Shown here in pieces: positions 35,981 through 45,334 of a stretch of DNA of 61,803 bases (positions are counted from its first letter, which is position 1; each line of letters opens with the position of its first letter). Position numbers and translations under genes: made by a program. Under the pieces are notes generated by a model that saw nothing but the letters and a program-made list of their open reading frames with translations, made no database searches and was not told the origin of the DNA. Origin of the DNA: Chloroflexota bacterium (GTDB taxonomy: Bacteria; Chloroflexota; Dehalococcoidia; Dehalococcoidales; JACQON01); the NCBI GenBank assembly GCA_016202545.1, contig JACQON010000009.1, positions 1-61,803 of the forward strand, in the 5' to 3' direction.

Positions 35981-36425
35981 ACCCCATCTCCTCCGCGCTG
36001 CCTCCGGCTGCCTCAATCTTGGCTCTAGCTGCTTGTGAGAACTTGTTTGCCTTTACCGCCAGGGGGCGGTCAAGGTCGCCGTTGCCCAGAATCTTGACCG
36101 GGCGCCCCAGGGTTTTCACTATCCCCGCCTCTGCCAGCTTCTCCGGCGTCACTTCGGTCCCGGACGGGAAGGCGTTGAGCATGCCAACGTTGACGGCGCT
36201 GTATTCCGTCCGGAAGATATTGGTGAAGCCGCGCTTTTCCGGCAGGCGTTTGATAAGGGGCAATTGCCCGCCTTCAAATCCGGGGCGCATTTTGTAGCCG
36301 GAACGCGCCTTGTGGCCCTTGCAGCCTCGCCCGGAAAAGCTGCCGTGCCCGCTGCCGTTCCCTCGTCCTACCCGCTTCACCTGCTTTTTCGAGCCTGGAG
36401 CAGGTGATAGCTCATGCTGCATCAC
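35961..36425 (-). CDS. rplO: 50S ribosomal protein L15
   Basis: A 154-residue L15. The glycine/basic N-terminus [24 protein letters not shown] and the [18 protein letters not shown] motif are diagnostic. GTG 36425 has AAAGGAG eight bases upstream; ATG 36422 is the alternative. It overlaps rpmD by 14 bases and secY by 20. Confidence 0.96.
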   Translation of the reverse strand: MMQHELSPAPGSKKQVKRVGRGNGSGHGSFSGRGCKGHKARSGYKMRPGFEGGQLPLIKRLPEKRGFTNIFRTEYSAVNVGMLNAFPSGTEVTPEKLAEAGIVKTLGRPVKILGNGDLDRPLAVKANKFSQAARAKIEAAGGSAEEMGYAAKDN

Positions 36426-36618
36426 TTTTCCGTCTCCTTTTTTCCTCTTCCACCCTGACCAGATGTTTCACCTTGCTGAGCATACCCCGAATCGAGAGTG
36501 AGTCAGCGTGGACGACGCTCTGGTTCAGCCTGTGAAAGCCGAGCGCCTTCAATGTTCTCTTCTGGTCTTCGGCGTAGCCGATACCGCTCTTGACCCAGGT
36601 GATACGTAGCTTAGCCAC
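36412..36618 (-). CDS. rpmD: 50S ribosomal protein L30
   Basis: A 68-residue L30 ([33 protein letters not shown] begins with the usual core, split here across fold strands). It is slightly extended by the charged tail [12 protein letters not shown]. It overlaps rpsE by eight bases. Confidence 0.94.
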   Translation of the reverse strand: MAKLRITWVKSGIGYAEDQKRTLKALGFHRLNQSVVHADSLSIRGMLSKVKHLVRVEEEKRRRKSDAA

Positions 36619-37117
36619 CGGCGGGCACCTCCGCGGCTTTGGAGATTCCCTTGCGTTTGGCTACTTCCTCCGCGGGGTTCTTGAGCCGGCTCAGGGCGAG
36701 CACCGTGGCCCTGGCCACATTGATGCGGTTGGAGCTACGCAGGGATTTAGTTAAGACATCCTTGACCCCGGCTGCCTCGAGCACGGCTCGCACGCTGCCA
36801 CCGGCGATGATGCCTATGCCTGGCGCTGCCGGTTTGAGCAATACTTCGGCTGCCCCGTATTTGGCCTTTATCTCGTGAGGGATGGTGCTGCCCTTCATCG
36901 GCACTTTGACCAGGTTCTTTTTGGCGACGGCGCCTCCCTTGCTGATGGCTGCGGGCACCTCATTGGCTTTGCCCAGGCCGACGCCCACCCAGCCGTTGCC
37001 ATCGCCGGTTACCACCAGGGCGCTGAACCTCAGCCGCTTGCCCCCTTTTACCACCTTGGCCACGCGGTTAATATAGAGCAGCTTGTCCGTCAGCGCCAGT
37101 TCTGTTGGCTCTATCAT
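36611..37117 (-). CDS. rpsE: 30S ribosomal protein S5
   Basis: A 168-residue S5. The dsRNA-binding domain has [21 protein letters not shown], and the C-terminal domain has [20 protein letters not shown]5 lines the mRNA entry site and affects fidelity. It starts ten bases after rplR. Confidence 0.97.
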   Translation of the reverse strand: MIEPTELALTDKLLYINRVAKVVKGGKRLRFSALVVTGDGNGWVGVGLGKANEVPAAISKGGAVAKKNLVKVPMKGSTIPHEIKAKYGAAEVLLKPAAPGIGIIAGGSVRAVLEAAGVKDVLTKSLRSSNRINVARATVLALSRLKNPAEEVAKRKGISKAAEVPAGG

Positions 37118-37127
37118 GCTTACCTCT

Positions 37128-37496
37128 TCAGAATTTTAATCCCGCTTGCCGGGCGGCTTCGGCCAGGGCTTTTACCCGTCCGTGGTACTTGTACCCGCCG
37201 CGGTCGAAGACTACCTGGCTTATCCCCTTGGCCAGCGCCCGCCTGGCTATCAGGGAGCCGACGAGCTCAGACATGGCCGTCTTGGGCTTTCCTGAGCCAT
37301 CAGCCTTTATCTCCGCATCAAGGGTGGATGCCGAGGCCAGGGTATGTCCCTGGGAGTCGTCGATAATCTGCGCATAGATACAGTTCAGGCTGCGGAAGAC
37401 GCACAGGCGGGGCCTGGCGGCGGTGCCTTTTACCTTGCCCCTGACCCGCCGGTGTCTTCTCAGCCGGGCTACCCGTGGTTCTGTCTTTGCCATCAT
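37128..37496 (-). CDS. rplR: 50S ribosomal protein L18
   Basis: A 122-residue L18, the 5S rRNA-binding protein. [20 protein letters not shown] and the end [22 protein letters not shown] are diagnostic. It overlaps the rplF stop by one base; a second Met lies one codon in. Confidence 0.96.
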   Translation of the reverse strand: MMAKTEPRVARLRRHRRVRGKVKGTAARPRLCVFRSLNCIYAQIIDDSQGHTLASASTLDAEIKADGSGKPKTAMSELVGSLIARRALAKGISQVVFDRGGYKYHGRVKALAEAARQAGLKF

Positions 37497-38044
37497 TATT
37501 TACCTATAGCCTTACCTGCTTTGCCTGGCTTGAGCCGCACCGTCTCGCCGGAGTACCTGATGCCTTTCCCCTTGTACTTGTCAGGGGGGCGGACGGCCCG
37601 GATATAGGCTGCCATTTGCCCCACTACTTCCTTGTCAATCCCGCTGACCTTAATGCGGTTGGCCCCCTCTACGTCGAGAGATACGCCAGGCAGGGGAGCT
37701 ACTTCGACCGGGTGCGAGTACCCACAATAGATTTTCAGCTTGTCCCCGGTCTTCTCCGCCCGGTAGCCTACGCCGACTAGCTCAAGGTATCTTTCAAAGC
37801 CTTTGCTGACTCCCTCCACCATGTTAGCCAGGAGGGTCCGGGTCAGTCCGTGGAGTGAGCGGTGTAGTTTGTCATCGCCAGGGCGCGATACTATGAGGTT
37901 GTTGTCCTGGAGGGCGATGGACATATCATGGTGGAAGCGGCGCTGAAGCTCACCCTTGGGCCCGCTTACAGTGACGCCGTTCTCCTTGATTGCCACCACC
38001 ACCCCTGGCGGCATGGGTATAGGAGCTTTCCCTACTCTAGACAT
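37496..38044 (-). CDS. rplF: 50S ribosomal protein L6
   Basis: A 182-residue L6 with its two related domains. The start [12 protein letters not shown] and the segment [21 protein letters not shown] are typical, as is the C-terminal [19 protein letters not shown] 38044 is chosen over the in-frame GTG at 38053, which would put the AGGG site inside the gene. Confidence 0.96.
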   Translation of the reverse strand: MSRVGKAPIPMPPGVVVAIKENGVTVSGPKGELQRRFHHDMSIALQDNNLIVSRPGDDKLHRSLHGLTRTLLANMVEGVSKGFERYLELVGVGYRAEKTGDKLKIYCGYSHPVEVAPLPGVSLDVEGANRIKVSGIDKEVVGQMAAYIRAVRPPDKYKGKGIRYSGETVRLKPGKAGKAIGK

Positions 38045-38062
38045 AGCTATCACCCTGATACT

Positions 38063-38461
38063 TTACCATATATAACATAGCAGTTCGCCACCGACTCCCT
38101 GTCGCCTGGCTTGTTGGCCGGTCAGCACTCCCCTGGGCGTGGATATGAAGGCGACGCCCAGGCCGCCATAGACGCGCGGGATTTCTTTTTGCCCGACATA
38201 TACCCTGAGGCCAGGCTTGCTTATTCGCTCCAGCCCGGAGATGGCCGGCTGGTCTTTCCCGAGGTATTTGATGCGTATCTTAATCATCCGGTGCGTCTTG
38301 TCCTTGACCACCTCGTAGTCCTCGATAAAGCCCTCCTCTTTGAGCAGCCGGGCAACAGCCAGCTTCATCCTTGAGGCTGGCACCAGCACCGAGTCGTGCT
38401 TCACCATAATGGCATTGCGTATCCTGGTCAGCATGTCGGCTATCGGGTCTAAAACAGCCAC
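38063..38461 (-). CDS. rpsH: 30S ribosomal protein S8
   Basis: A 132-residue S8 starting [13 protein letters not shown], with the C-terminal [19 protein letters not shown] that binds 16S rRNA. In other bacteria S8 represses the spc operon. It sits between rpsN and rplF as usual. Confidence 0.97.
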   Translation of the reverse strand: MAVLDPIADMLTRIRNAIMVKHDSVLVPASRMKLAVARLLKEEGFIEDYEVVKDKTHRMIKIRIKYLGKDQPAISGLERISKPGLRVYVGQKEIPRVYGGLGVAFISTPRGVLTGQQARRQGVGGELLCYIW

Positions 38462-38489
38462 CTTATCCCCCTAAAATCTATTCTATGGC

Positions 38490-38675
38490 TTACCAGCTTG
38501 ATTTTCTTACCCCGGGAAGCTGGCCGGCAAGTGCCAACCCGCGGAAGCAGATGCGGCATAGGCCGAACTTGCGGAGATATGCCCGCGGCCGGCCGCACCG
38601 GTGGCACCGGTTATGTTGCTGTACTCTGTACCTGGCAAGGCGCTGCGACTTTACAATTTTTGACTTCTTGGCCAT
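38490..38675 (-). CDS. rpsN: 30S ribosomal protein S14, type Z
   Basis: A 61-residue zinc-type S14. The [20 protein letters not shown] segment holds the four zinc cysteines. The length is that of the short, zinc-binding form. It lies between rplE and rpsH. Confidence 0.97.
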   Translation of the reverse strand: MAKKSKIVKSQRLARYRVQQHNRCHRCGRPRAYLRKFGLCRICFRGLALAGQLPGVRKSSW

Positions 38676-38687
38676 CTGTACCCTTCT

Positions 38688-39230
38688 TCACTCATGGGCA
38701 AACGGCATGCCCAGCAGTCCCAGCAGGTGCCTGGCTTCTTCATCGGCCTTGGCGGTAGTGCCAACCGTGATTTCCAGCCCCCGCGTCTTGTCAACCTTGT
38801 CGTATTCTATCTCGGGGAAGATAACCTGTTCCTTGAGGCCCAGGGTATAGGCACCTCTGCCATCGAAGGAATCCCGTGGGATGCCCTGAAACTCACGCAC
38901 GCGGGGGAGGGTGGTGTTTATCAGCCGGTCAAGAAAGCTATACATTCTCTCCCCGCGCAGGGTAACTTTCATCCCGATGGGCATACCCGCTCTCAGCTTG
39001 AAAGCGGCGATGGACTTCTTGGCACGGGTGGTTACCGGGTGTTGTCCTGATATAGTGGCCAGGTCCGCCTCGGCTGCTTCCAGGGCTTTGGGATTCTGGG
39101 TCGCCTCGCCCAGGCCGATGTTAAGCACAATCTTTTCCAGGCGGGGCACCTGCATTACGTTCTTATAGCCGTACTGCTCCATCATGGCAGGGACAACCTC
39201 TTTGACGTACTTTTCTTTCAGCCGTGACAT
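38688..39230 (-). CDS. rplE: 50S ribosomal protein L5
   Basis: A 180-residue L5, which joins the 5S RNA particle and the P-site t[23 protein letters not shown] and the middle [18 protein letters not shown] are diagnostic. It directly follows rplX with no gap. Confidence 0.97.
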   Translation of the reverse strand: MSRLKEKYVKEVVPAMMEQYGYKNVMQVPRLEKIVLNIGLGEATQNPKALEAAEADLATISGQHPVTTRAKKSIAAFKLRAGMPIGMKVTLRGERMYSFLDRLINTTLPRVREFQGIPRDSFDGRGAYTLGLKEQVIFPEIEYDKVDKTRGLEITVGTTAKADEEARHLLGLLGMPFAHE

Positions 39231-39542
39231 CTAGTCAATCACCTCTTGACAGGAGCGACAAATCCGCACTTTCCTCCCGTCCCCCAGCAAGCGGGAGCCG
39301 ACACGGGTTGGGCGGTTGCATTTGTTGCACAGCAACATGACTTTCGATTCGTGAACCGGCGCCTCCAACTCTATTATGCCCGCCTGCCTGGCCCCTCTCT
39401 TGGCCCGGGAGTGTCTCTTGACAAAGTTAATTCCCTCGATGGTTACCTTGTCATCTTTGGGATAGGCAAAGCGCACCTTGCCTTTCTTTCCCTTGTCCTT
39501 GCCTCTGGTAACCAGCACCGTGTCGTCTTTTCTTATCTTCAT
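39231..39542 (-). CDS. rplX: 50S ribosomal protein L24
   Basis: A 103-residue L24 with the KOW motif DTVLVTRGKDKGKKGKV and a C-terminal C-N-K-C ... C-R-S-C pair that may bind zinc. Normally rplX follows rplN directly; here a ferredoxin-type gene stands between them. Confidence 0.96.
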   Translation of the reverse strand: MKIRKDDTVLVTRGKDKGKKGKVRFAYPKDDKVTIEGINFVKRHSRAKRGARQAGIIELEAPVHESKVMLLCNKCNRPTRVGSRLLGDGRKVRICRSCQEVID

Positions 39543-39569
39543 AATAAGTTCACCGTAAATGCTCAGAAA

Positions 39570-40373
39570 TCAGACCGCGCGTTGGCTGCTTACGCCGCTT
39601 TTGCCCTCCCTTGCCTGGCTCTCCCCCTTTATGCTTATTACCACAGTTTCAAGGGGAATATCCTTGCCGCTCCTGGTCAAGGCCTCTCTGGCGATATGCG
39701 CCAGGCCGTAGCAGCAGGGGACTTCCATATGGATAACCTGTAAACTTCTGATATCTGAATCCTTCAGTATCCGGGTCAGCTTGTCCATATAGGCATCAAT
39801 GTCATCGAGCTTGGGGCAGCCGATGGCGATGGCCTTTCCTTCCAGGAGGTCGGCATGGAAATTGGCGTAGGTGAAAGGGACACAATCGGCGACCAGTGCC
39901 AAATCCGCATTTCGGAAATAGGGAGCCTGTGACGGGACCAAGCGGAGCTTTATTGGCCACTGGCGGAGCCCGGAGCTGGCCCTCGGGCCTGGCGCTGTTT
40001 CCCTCTTTTCCTCCCAGTGCAGTACCTGCGCCGAGGGACAGAAGGCAGCATGAGAATGATGTCGGGGAAGCTGCTGGGCATGTGCTCTCAGATGGGCCAG
40101 GTGTTTCTCCAGAAGCTCAGGCGCTGTTTCGCTGATGTGGGTGATTACCCCCTCTTCATCATATTCATCGGTCTCTTTCTCCTCGATGACGAGCGCTTCC
40201 TGTGGACAGTCACCGAGACAGGCACCGAGTCCATCGCAGAAGCTCTCCTTGACCAGCTTCGCTTTCCCGTCAACTATCTGGAGGGCTCCCTCAGGACAGG
40301 AGGTGATGCATAGCCCGCATCCATCGCATTTTTCTTCATCAATCGTGATAGTTTGTCTTCTAACCTTAGCCAT
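39570..40373 (-). CDS. 4Fe-4S ferredoxin-type protein inserted in the ribosomal operon
   Basis: A 267-residue protein with no ribosomal relationship. The N-terminus has a full cluster motif CDGCGLCITSCPEGAL and a second, altered set CDGLGACLGDCPQEAL. An unstructured His/Pro/Arg-rich stretch follows (about residues 95-130). The C-terminal half contains AIGCPKLDDIDAYMDKL and EVPCCYGLAHIAREAL, which offer further cysteines. Similar proteins occur singly in anaerobes with no settled function. ATG 40373 follows AAAGGTGG and starts 18 bases after rplN; rplX begins 27 bases after it ends. It must be co-transcribed with the ribosomal genes. A redox or Fe-S sensor tied to growth is only a guess. Confidence 0.85.
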   Translation of the reverse strand: MAKVRRQTITIDEEKCDGCGLCITSCPEGALQIVDGKAKLVKESFCDGLGACLGDCPQEALVIEEKETDEYDEEGVITHISETAPELLEKHLAHLRAHAQQLPRHHSHAAFCPSAQVLHWEEKRETAPGPRASSGLRQWPIKLRLVPSQAPYFRNADLALVADCVPFTYANFHADLLEGKAIAIGCPKLDDIDAYMDKLTRILKDSDIRSLQVIHMEVPCCYGLAHIAREALTRSGKDIPLETVVISIKGESQAREGKSGVSSQRAV

Positions 40374-40391
40374 CAACTCAACCACCTTTGC

Positions 40392-40760
40392 CTACAGGAC
40401 CTCCGGTGCCAGAGATATAATCTTGGTGAAGTTCTTATCCCTGAGTTCCCTGGCCACCGGCCCGAAGATGCGAGTCCCCTTGGGATTGTTCCTTTCACCC
40501 AGAATCACGGCAGCGTTTTCATCAAACCTGATATAGGAACCGTCAGGACGCCGGTATGGCTTGGCAGTTCTAACGATGACCGCCCTGACCACGTCTCCCT
40601 TCTTCACCATTGCCTCCGGGATGGCCCGTTTGACTGAAGCCACGATGATATCCCCTATGCGGGCGTACCTCCTGCCGCTGCCGCCCAGTACGTTGATGCA
40701 CATAATCTGGCGGGCGCCGGTGTTATCGGCTGCCTTTAGTCGGGTATAACTCTGGATCAT
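40392..40760 (-). CDS. rplN: 50S ribosomal protein L14
   Basis: A 122-residue L14 beginning [19 protein letters not shown], with the [13 protein letters not shown] strand and the C-terminal [18 protein letters not shown]. It is at the inter-subunit face. It is followed by the inserted ferredoxin-type gene. Confidence 0.97.
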   Translation of the reverse strand: MIQSYTRLKAADNTGARQIMCINVLGGSGRRYARIGDIIVASVKRAIPEAMVKKGDVVRAVIVRTAKPYRRPDGSYIRFDENAAVILGERNNPKGTRIFGPVARELRDKNFTKIISLAPEVL

Positions 40761-40780
40761 ATCATCTATCCTCTAGGGCT

Positions 40781-41065
40781 TCAGGCTATCTCAGCGGGTT
40801 TGACCTCTACCGCCTCTGCCTTAGTTATTATCTCGGCTACTCTCCAGCGCTTGTCCTTGGAAAGCGGGCGGGTCTCCACAATCCTCACCCTATTTCCCGG
40901 TTTGCATTCGTTCTTTTCATCATGGGCCTTATACCTGGTCGTTTTTCTGAGCACTTTTCTATACAGCGGATGGCGCTCGGCCCTCTCCACAGCCACGATT
41001 ACCGTCTTGTCCATCTTATTGCTGACCACGCGGCCAATTCTGGTCTTACGCTTTTCCTGCGTCAC
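40781..41065 (-). CDS. rpsQ: 30S ribosomal protein S17
   Basis: A 94-residue S17: [25 protein letters not shown] and [18 protein letters not shown] are diagnostic of its OB fold. The tail is slightly longer than usual ([13 protein letters not shown]). It overlaps rpmC by 20 bases. Confidence 0.96.
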   Translation of the reverse strand: MTQEKRKTRIGRVVSNKMDKTVIVAVERAERHPLYRKVLRKTTRYKAHDEKNECKPGNRVRIVETRPLSKDKRWRVAEIITKAEAVEVKPAEIA

Positions 41066-41258
41066 TTATGCTTAGCTCCCTCTCCCTGATTATGGTTTTC
41101 AGCCTGGCGATGTGTCTCTTGACCCGGGGAATTTCGCGGTGGTTCACCAGCTGCTTGGTGGCCAGGCGAAAGCGGAGGTCTTGAAGCTGCTGGTAGGCTG
41201 CCTCCAGTTGCTTGGCCAGTTCCTCCTCGCTCAAAGCCCGAATCTCAACCGTTCTCAA
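41046..41258 (-). CDS. rpmC: 50S ribosomal protein L29
   Basis: A 70-residue helical-hairpin protein at the peptide exit. Core: [19 protein letters not shown] and [12 protein letters not shown]. The frame is open to TTG 41282, but TTG 41258, one base after the rplP stop, has GAGGGGG nine bases upstream and gives the usual length. Confidence 0.9.
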   Translation of the reverse strand: MRTVEIRALSEEELAKQLEAAYQQLQDLRFRLATKQLVNHREIPRVKRHIARLKTIIRERELSISDAGKA

Positions 41259-41259
41259 C

Positions 41260-41709
41260 TTAAGCCGCCCCCTCGCTGGCAACAGGGCTGCCAGCGGTGC
41301 TGGTTTCTCTCACTATTATCTTGGTGGCTATGGGGAGCTTGAAGTCGGCGAGGCGCAGCGCCTCTCTCGCCAGTTGCTCCTCCACGCCCTGGACTTCAAA
41401 TAGCATCCTCCCCGGCTTGACAACGGCCGCCCAGTGGTCAACGGGGCCCTTGCCACCACCCATCCTGGTCTCCGCCGGCTTCTTGGTAATCGGTTTGTCG
41501 GGGAAAACGCGGACCCAGATTTGCCCTCCACGGCGGAGATGGTGGGTAATAGCCCGCCGGGCGGCTTCAATTTGCCGGCTGGTGAGCCAGGCCGCTTCCT
41601 GGGCCTGGAGGCCGAAGTCGCCGAAAGCCAGGGTATTCCCGGCCATGGCTTTGCCCTTACGGCGTCCCCGGTGAGTTTTACGGTATTTAACTCGCTTCGG
41701 TTGTAGCAT
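41260..41709 (-). CDS. rplP: 50S ribosomal protein L16
   Basis: A 149-residue L16 starting [16 protein letters not shown], with the central [20 protein letters not shown] and [17 protein letters not shown]. It binds near the peptidyl-transferase centre. The first 23 bases lie inside the end of the extended rpsC. Confidence 0.97.
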   Translation of the reverse strand: MLQPKRVKYRKTHRGRRKGKAMAGNTLAFGDFGLQAQEAAWLTSRQIEAARRAITHHLRRGGQIWVRVFPDKPITKKPAETRMGGGKGPVDHWAAVVKPGRMLFEVQGVEEQLAREALRLADFKLPIATKIIVRETSTAGSPVASEGAA

Positions 41710-42814
41710 CCCTCTCCTCTGCTGAGGTCGGCGGCGCTGGCTCTGTGGCCTTGGCCGGTTTCGTTCGTCGCTTGGCCGGGGCGCTCGGCTTCCTCTCGGT
41801 TAGCTGGGCTGCCTCTGGCTCTGTGGCCTTGGCCGGTTTCGTTCGTCGCTTGGCCGGGGCGCTCGGCTTCTTCTCGGTTAGCTGGGCTGCCTCCGGCTCT
41901 GTGGCCTTGGCCGGTTTCGTTCTCCGCCTGGCCGGGGCGCTCGGCTTCTTCTCAGTTACCTGGGCTGCCTCTGGCTCTGTGGCCTTGGCCGGTTTCGTTC
42001 TCCGCCTGGCCGGAGTGCTCGGCTTCTTCTCGGTTACCTGGGCTGCCTCCGGTTGAGCGGGCTTTTCCTCAGTGATTTGGGTGGCCGCAGCCTGGACGGC
42101 TGTTCTCTCCGTTTCTGTGGCAGGTGCGGCTTCGCCTGGCTCGGCGGCTGCCACTTCGGCAGGGGCGCCCTCTGGCGTCTTGGCTTCAGGGAGGATATCG
42201 CCCTTATATATCCAGACCTCCACGCCGATTCGCCCCAGGGGGGTACGCGCCTCGGTCATGCCGAAATCGATGTCAGCCCGCAGCGTTTGCAGTGGCAACT
42301 GGCCATCATGAATGGTCTGGCGGCGGGCTATCTCGGCACCGCCCAGCCTGCCGGAGCACCTGACCTTTATTCCCTTGGCCCCGGCCTGTCTGGTGCGGAA
42401 AATCGCCTGTTTTATCGCCCGCCGGTAGGCGATGCGTTGCTCAAGTTGCTGGGCGACGGTTCTGGCCACCAGATAAGCGTCGAGCTCGGGCTGCTGAATC
42501 TCCACAATATTCAGTTGAATCCTCTTACCGATAAGGCCTTCAAGGTGGTTCCTCATCTCATCAACCCGCTGTCCGCCCCGCCCGATGACCACGCCGGGAC
42601 GGGCAGTGTGAATGGTGACGGTCACCTTATTTGCCTGGCGTTCAATTTCCACCCGGGAGATGCCGGCATCGCCATATCCTGATTGAATGCCATGCCTGAT
42701 CTTGAGGTCTTCACTTAAGAATTCGGCATAGCTCTTATCATCGGCGTACCATCTTGATTGCCAGTCCCTTATGACGCCAAGTCTAAATCCGGTAGGATGA
42801 ACTTTATGTCCCAT
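41687..42814 (-). CDS. rpsC: 30S ribosomal protein S3 with long repetitive C-terminal tail
   Basis: A 375-residue S3, about 165 longer than usual. Residues 1-210 are the normal two-KH-like-domain core ([20 protein letters not shown]; end [14 protein letters not shown]). Residues 211-254 are Ala/Glu-rich. Residues 255-358 are four tandem 26-residue units, each starting PEAAQ, with [10 protein letters not shown] at the end, rich in Lys, Arg, Pro and Ala. A 17-residue end follows. The frame is intact and the rplP start overlaps it. The tail would project from the 30S head near the mRNA entry. It is probably disordered and may bind RNA or a membrane. Confidence 0.95.
   Translation of the reverse strand: MGHKVHPTGFRLGVIRDWQSRWYADDKSYAEFLSEDLKIRHGIQSGYGDAGISRVEIERQANKVTVTIHTARPGVVIGRGGQRVDEMRNHLEGLIGKRIQLNIVEIQQPELDAYLVARTVAQQLEQRIAYRRAIKQAIFRTRQAGAKGIKVRCSGRLGGAEIARRQTIHDGQLPLQTLRADIDFGMTEARTPLGRIGVEVWIYKGDILPEAKTPEGAPAEVAAAEPGEAAPATETERTAVQAAATQITEEKPAQPEAAQVTEKKPSTPARRRTKPAKATEPEAAQVTEKKPSAPARRRTKPAKATEPEAAQLTEKKPSAPAKRRTKPAKATEPEAAQLTERKPSAPAKRRTKPAKATEPAPPTSAEERDATTEAS
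41741..42052 (-). repeat. Four tandem 78-bp repeats in rpsC
   Basis: Four in-frame units of 78 bp encode residues 255-358 of S3. The units differ by few substitutions: Val/Leu at position 6, Lys/Arg at 9, Thr/Ala at 13, and Arg/Lys at 16. The high DNA similarity implies recent expansion or ongoing homogenisation. Confidence 0.95.
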
Positions 42815-43155
42815 TAAGCCCCCTGTTCAGAGACAACGACCGTAATGTGGCTGGAACGCTTGAGGATAGGGCTGGCACGCCCCCGGGACCGCGCCCGAAA
42901 TCTCTTCAACGAGCGCGCACCATCGGCAAAGATGCTGACTATCTTAAGTTCTGCCGGCGATATCTGGTAGTTGTTCTCGGCGTTGGCCGCCGCTGATTTT
43001 ATTGCCTTGGCCACGACCAGCGCCGTTGGCGTTGGGGTGAACTTGAGCAGGGCGAGCGCTTCTTCCACCTTCTTCCCCCTGACCATGTCCACCAGCAGAC
43101 GCACCTTCCTCGGTGATATTCCAGTGTCTTTGGCTACTGCTCTTACTTCCATCAT
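42814..43155 (-). CDS. rplV: 50S ribosomal protein L22
   Basis: A 113-residue L22 lining the exit tunnel. [20 protein letters not shown] and the loop region [27 protein letters not shown] are diagnostic. The stop overlaps the rpsC start by one base. Confidence 0.97.
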   Translation of the reverse strand: MMEVRAVAKDTGISPRKVRLLVDMVRGKKVEEALALLKFTPTPTALVVAKAIKSAAANAENNYQISPAELKIVSIFADGARSLKRFRARSRGRASPILKRSSHITVVVSEQGA

Positions 43156-43192
43156 GCTACCCCGTCTTTACCTGGTTGGATTCAGAAGCTCC

Positions 43193-43555
43193 TTACGCTG
43201 CCTTGGCCTCGCTGGCCTTTTCCGTCTTGGCCTCGCTGGCCTTTTCCGTCTCGGCCTCACCGGCCTTTTCCACCTTGGCCTCGCTGACCTTTTCCGTCTT
43301 GGCAAACTGTCTTCTCAAGCTCCGCGTTGGCGCGAACTCGCCCAGCTTGTGCCCCACCATGTTCTCGGTGATGAGGATAGGTACATGCCTTCGCCCGTCA
43401 TGTACGGCGATGGTAAGCCCTATCATCTCAGGCAGTATGGTGGAATAGCGCGCCCAGGTCTTTATCACCGCCTTTTGCCCTGAGCGGCCAAGCGTTTCTA
43501 TCTTCTTCATCAGTTTGGCATCAACCGCCGGCCCTTTCTTGGTAGACCGTGACAT
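43193..43555 (-). CDS. rpsS: 30S ribosomal protein S19 with repetitive tail
   Basis: A 120-residue S19, against about 92 normally. The core has [34 protein letters not shown] and [16 protein letters not shown]. Residues 87-118 are four 8-residue units of the type TEKASEAK ([32 protein letters not shown]), a likely charged helix or coil, then AA. The tail would leave the 30S head near S13 and the A site. A second repeat-tailed head protein, S3, is encoded two genes on. Confidence 0.95.
   Translation of the reverse strand: MSRSTKKGPAVDAKLMKKIETLGRSGQKAVIKTWARYSTILPEMIGLTIAVHDGRRHVPILITENMVGHKLGEFAPTRSLRRQFAKTEKVSEAKVEKAGEAETEKASEAKTEKASEAKAA
43202..43297 (-). repeat. Four tandem 24-bp repeats in rpsS
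   Basis: Four in-frame 24-bp units encode residues 87-118 of S19. The last two units are identical at the protein level and nearly so in DNA. Confidence 0.93.
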
Positions 43556-43560
43556 CTTTT

Positions 43561-44385
43561 CTATTTCCTCCGCGTGATAATCAGCTTGTCCGAGGGCTTA
43601 TGTCCCCGGGTCTTATGGCCCAGGGCCGGCTTGCCCCACAGTGTTTTGGGACCGGGCATGCCTATCGGGCTTCTACCCTCGCCCCCGCCGTGAGGATGGT
43701 CACGGGGGCTCATCGCCGAGCCTCTGACCGTCGGCCGGCGGCCCAGCCATCGGCTTCGCCCCGCCTTGCCCAGGCTGATATTCTGGTGGTCAACGTTGCC
43801 CACCTGCCCGATGGTGGCCGAGCATTCCGCCCGGATACGGCGCATCTCACCGGATGGCAGCCGCACCAGGGCGTATTCGCCTTCCTTTCCCATCAGCTGG
43901 GCTGCCGCCCCGGCGCTGCGCACCAGTTGGCCGCCTTTTCCCTTCTGTAGCTCGATGTTGTGCACCATGGTGCCTGATGGCATCAGCTTAAGCGGCAGGG
44001 TATTCCCCGGCTTTACTTCGGCGTCAGGCCCTGACATTATGGTATCTCCCACCTTGATTTCCAGGGCGGCCAGGATATAGCGCTTTTCTCCGTCCGCATA
44101 GTGGAGAAGGGCGATATTTGCCGAGCGGTTGGGGTCATATTCAATGGCTGCCACCTTGCCCGGGATGCCAATTTTGTCCCGCTTGAAGTCGATAATGCGC
44201 AGCCTTCGCTTCGCCCCGCCACCGCGGTGGCGCACCGTTATTTTCCCCTGATTATTACGTCCTGCCCTCTTCTTAAGCGGCAGGAGCAGCGATTTTTCCG
44301 GCTCAGCCCTGGTTATTTCCTCAAAGGTGGAGCCAGTCATGCTTCGCCTGCCGGGAGAAGTTGGACGGTATACTTTTAGTGCCAC
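43561..44385 (-). CDS. rplB: 50S ribosomal protein L2
   Basis: A 274-residue L2 starting [17 protein letters not shown]. The active-centre loop [17 protein letters not shown] is present, including the conserved His near residue 230. The start is GTG 44385 with GGAGG six bases upstream. Confidence 0.97.
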   Translation of the reverse strand: MALKVYRPTSPGRRSMTGSTFEEITRAEPEKSLLLPLKKRAGRNNQGKITVRHRGGGAKRRLRIIDFKRDKIGIPGKVAAIEYDPNRSANIALLHYADGEKRYILAALEIKVGDTIMSGPDAEVKPGNTLPLKLMPSGTMVHNIELQKGKGGQLVRSAGAAAQLMGKEGEYALVRLPSGEMRRIRAECSATIGQVGNVDHQNISLGKAGRSRWLGRRPTVRGSAMSPRDHPHGGGEGRSPIGMPGPKTLWGKPALGHKTRGHKPSDKLIITRRK

Positions 44386-44403
44386 TCAATGCCTCCTCGG
44401 ATG

Positions 44404-44688
44404 TCAAACCCCTTCAAACAGTTCTATCTTGTCCCCGGGCTTGAGGGTGACCAGCGCCTTTTTCCAGGATTGCGTTGACGTCTGCCGTCTGCCTATCCTC
44501 TTCCTCTTGCCGGGGACGGTCATCACATTGACCGCGGCCACCTTGACCTTGAACGATTTTTCTACCGCCTCCTTGACCTGGTGCTTATTGGCATCCGCGG
44601 CTATCTCGAAGGCGTATTTCCCCGCCGCCTGAAGCGTGGTATTCTTTTCAGTTATCAGTGGTCGGCGCAATACCTGGGTCAGGTGCAT
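44404..44688 (-). CDS. rplW: 50S ribosomal protein L23
   Basis: A 94-residue L23: VLRRPLITEKNTTLQ and FEIAADANKHQVKEAVEKSFKVKV. L23 docks SRP and trigger factor at the tunnel exit. Its first 41 bases overlap the rplD end, with GGAGGAGCG directly before ATG 44688. Confidence 0.96.
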   Translation of the reverse strand: MHLTQVLRRPLITEKNTTLQAAGKYAFEIAADANKHQVKEAVEKSFKVKVAAVNVMTVPGKRKRIGRRQTSTQSWKKALVTLKPGDKIELFEGV

Positions 44689-45331
44689 CGCTCCTCCTTT
44701 GAGATGAGGTCTTCCCCCACAGCTCTTCCGCCTTGCGCACCGCCGGTTCAGTCATGACCAGCCTCTTGTGGGAAAGAAGGTCGCCCACGTTCAGTATACT
44801 GGCCGGAAGCGTCTTAATTCTGGGCAGGTTACGTGCCGATTTGATTACGTTTTCCTGCGGCCCAGCGGTGACGACCAGGGCTGATGAATTCGCCCCCAGC
44901 GTCGTCAGGATTTTCTTCATTTCGCCGGTATCGGGCTCGTTCATCTCCAGTCCTTCTATTATCACCAGGTCGCCATCTCTTGCCTTGGCTGATAGGGTGC
45001 ATCTCAACGCCAGCCGGCGCATCTTCTTGGGCATTGCCTGGCGGTAGCTTCTTGGCTTGGGCCCGAAGATAATGCCACCTCCCCGGCGCAGCGGCGACTT
45101 GATGCTGCCGGCCCTTGCACGGCCAGTATGTTTCTGGGCATAAAGTTTCCGTGTGCTGCCGGCTACCTCACCCCTGGTCTTGGTGGATGCAGTTCCCTGG
45201 CGGGCATTGGCCTGCTGCCTGACCATGGTCTGGTGCACCACCGCCCCGTTAAACGGCACCCCGAAAACCAGGTCGCTTACCTCAATACGCTTAATCACCT
45301 CTCCGGAGAGGCTGTAAACCGGAAGTTCCAC
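44648..45331 (-). CDS. rplD: 50S ribosomal protein L4
   Basis: A 227-residue L4. The tunnel loop GTASTKTRGEVAGSTRKLY...GRARAGSIKSPLRRGGG is typical. The C-terminal tail is about 20 residues longer than usual because it runs through the rplW start. The start is GTG 45331, three bases after rplC. L4 autoregulates the S10 operon in E. coli; not assessed here. Confidence 0.96.
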   Translation of the reverse strand: MELPVYSLSGEVIKRIEVSDLVFGVPFNGAVVHQTMVRQQANARQGTASTKTRGEVAGSTRKLYAQKHTGRARAGSIKSPLRRGGGIIFGPKPRSYRQAMPKKMRRLALRCTLSAKARDGDLVIIEGLEMNEPDTGEMKKILTTLGANSSALVVTAGPQENVIKSARNLPRIKTLPASILNVGDLLSHKRLVMTEPAVRKAEELWGKTSSQRRSDAPDPGIAPTTDN

Positions 45332-45334
45332 TTT

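Noticed and set aside
41741-42056. Repeat array resembling a CRISPR or minisatellite
   Set aside because: The units are contiguous without spacers, in frame, and code for the S3 tail.
42053-42682. Open frame of 209 codons on the plus strand
   Set aside because: It is antisense to rpsC, with no ribosome site and no recognisable domain; a shadow of a GC-rich gene.
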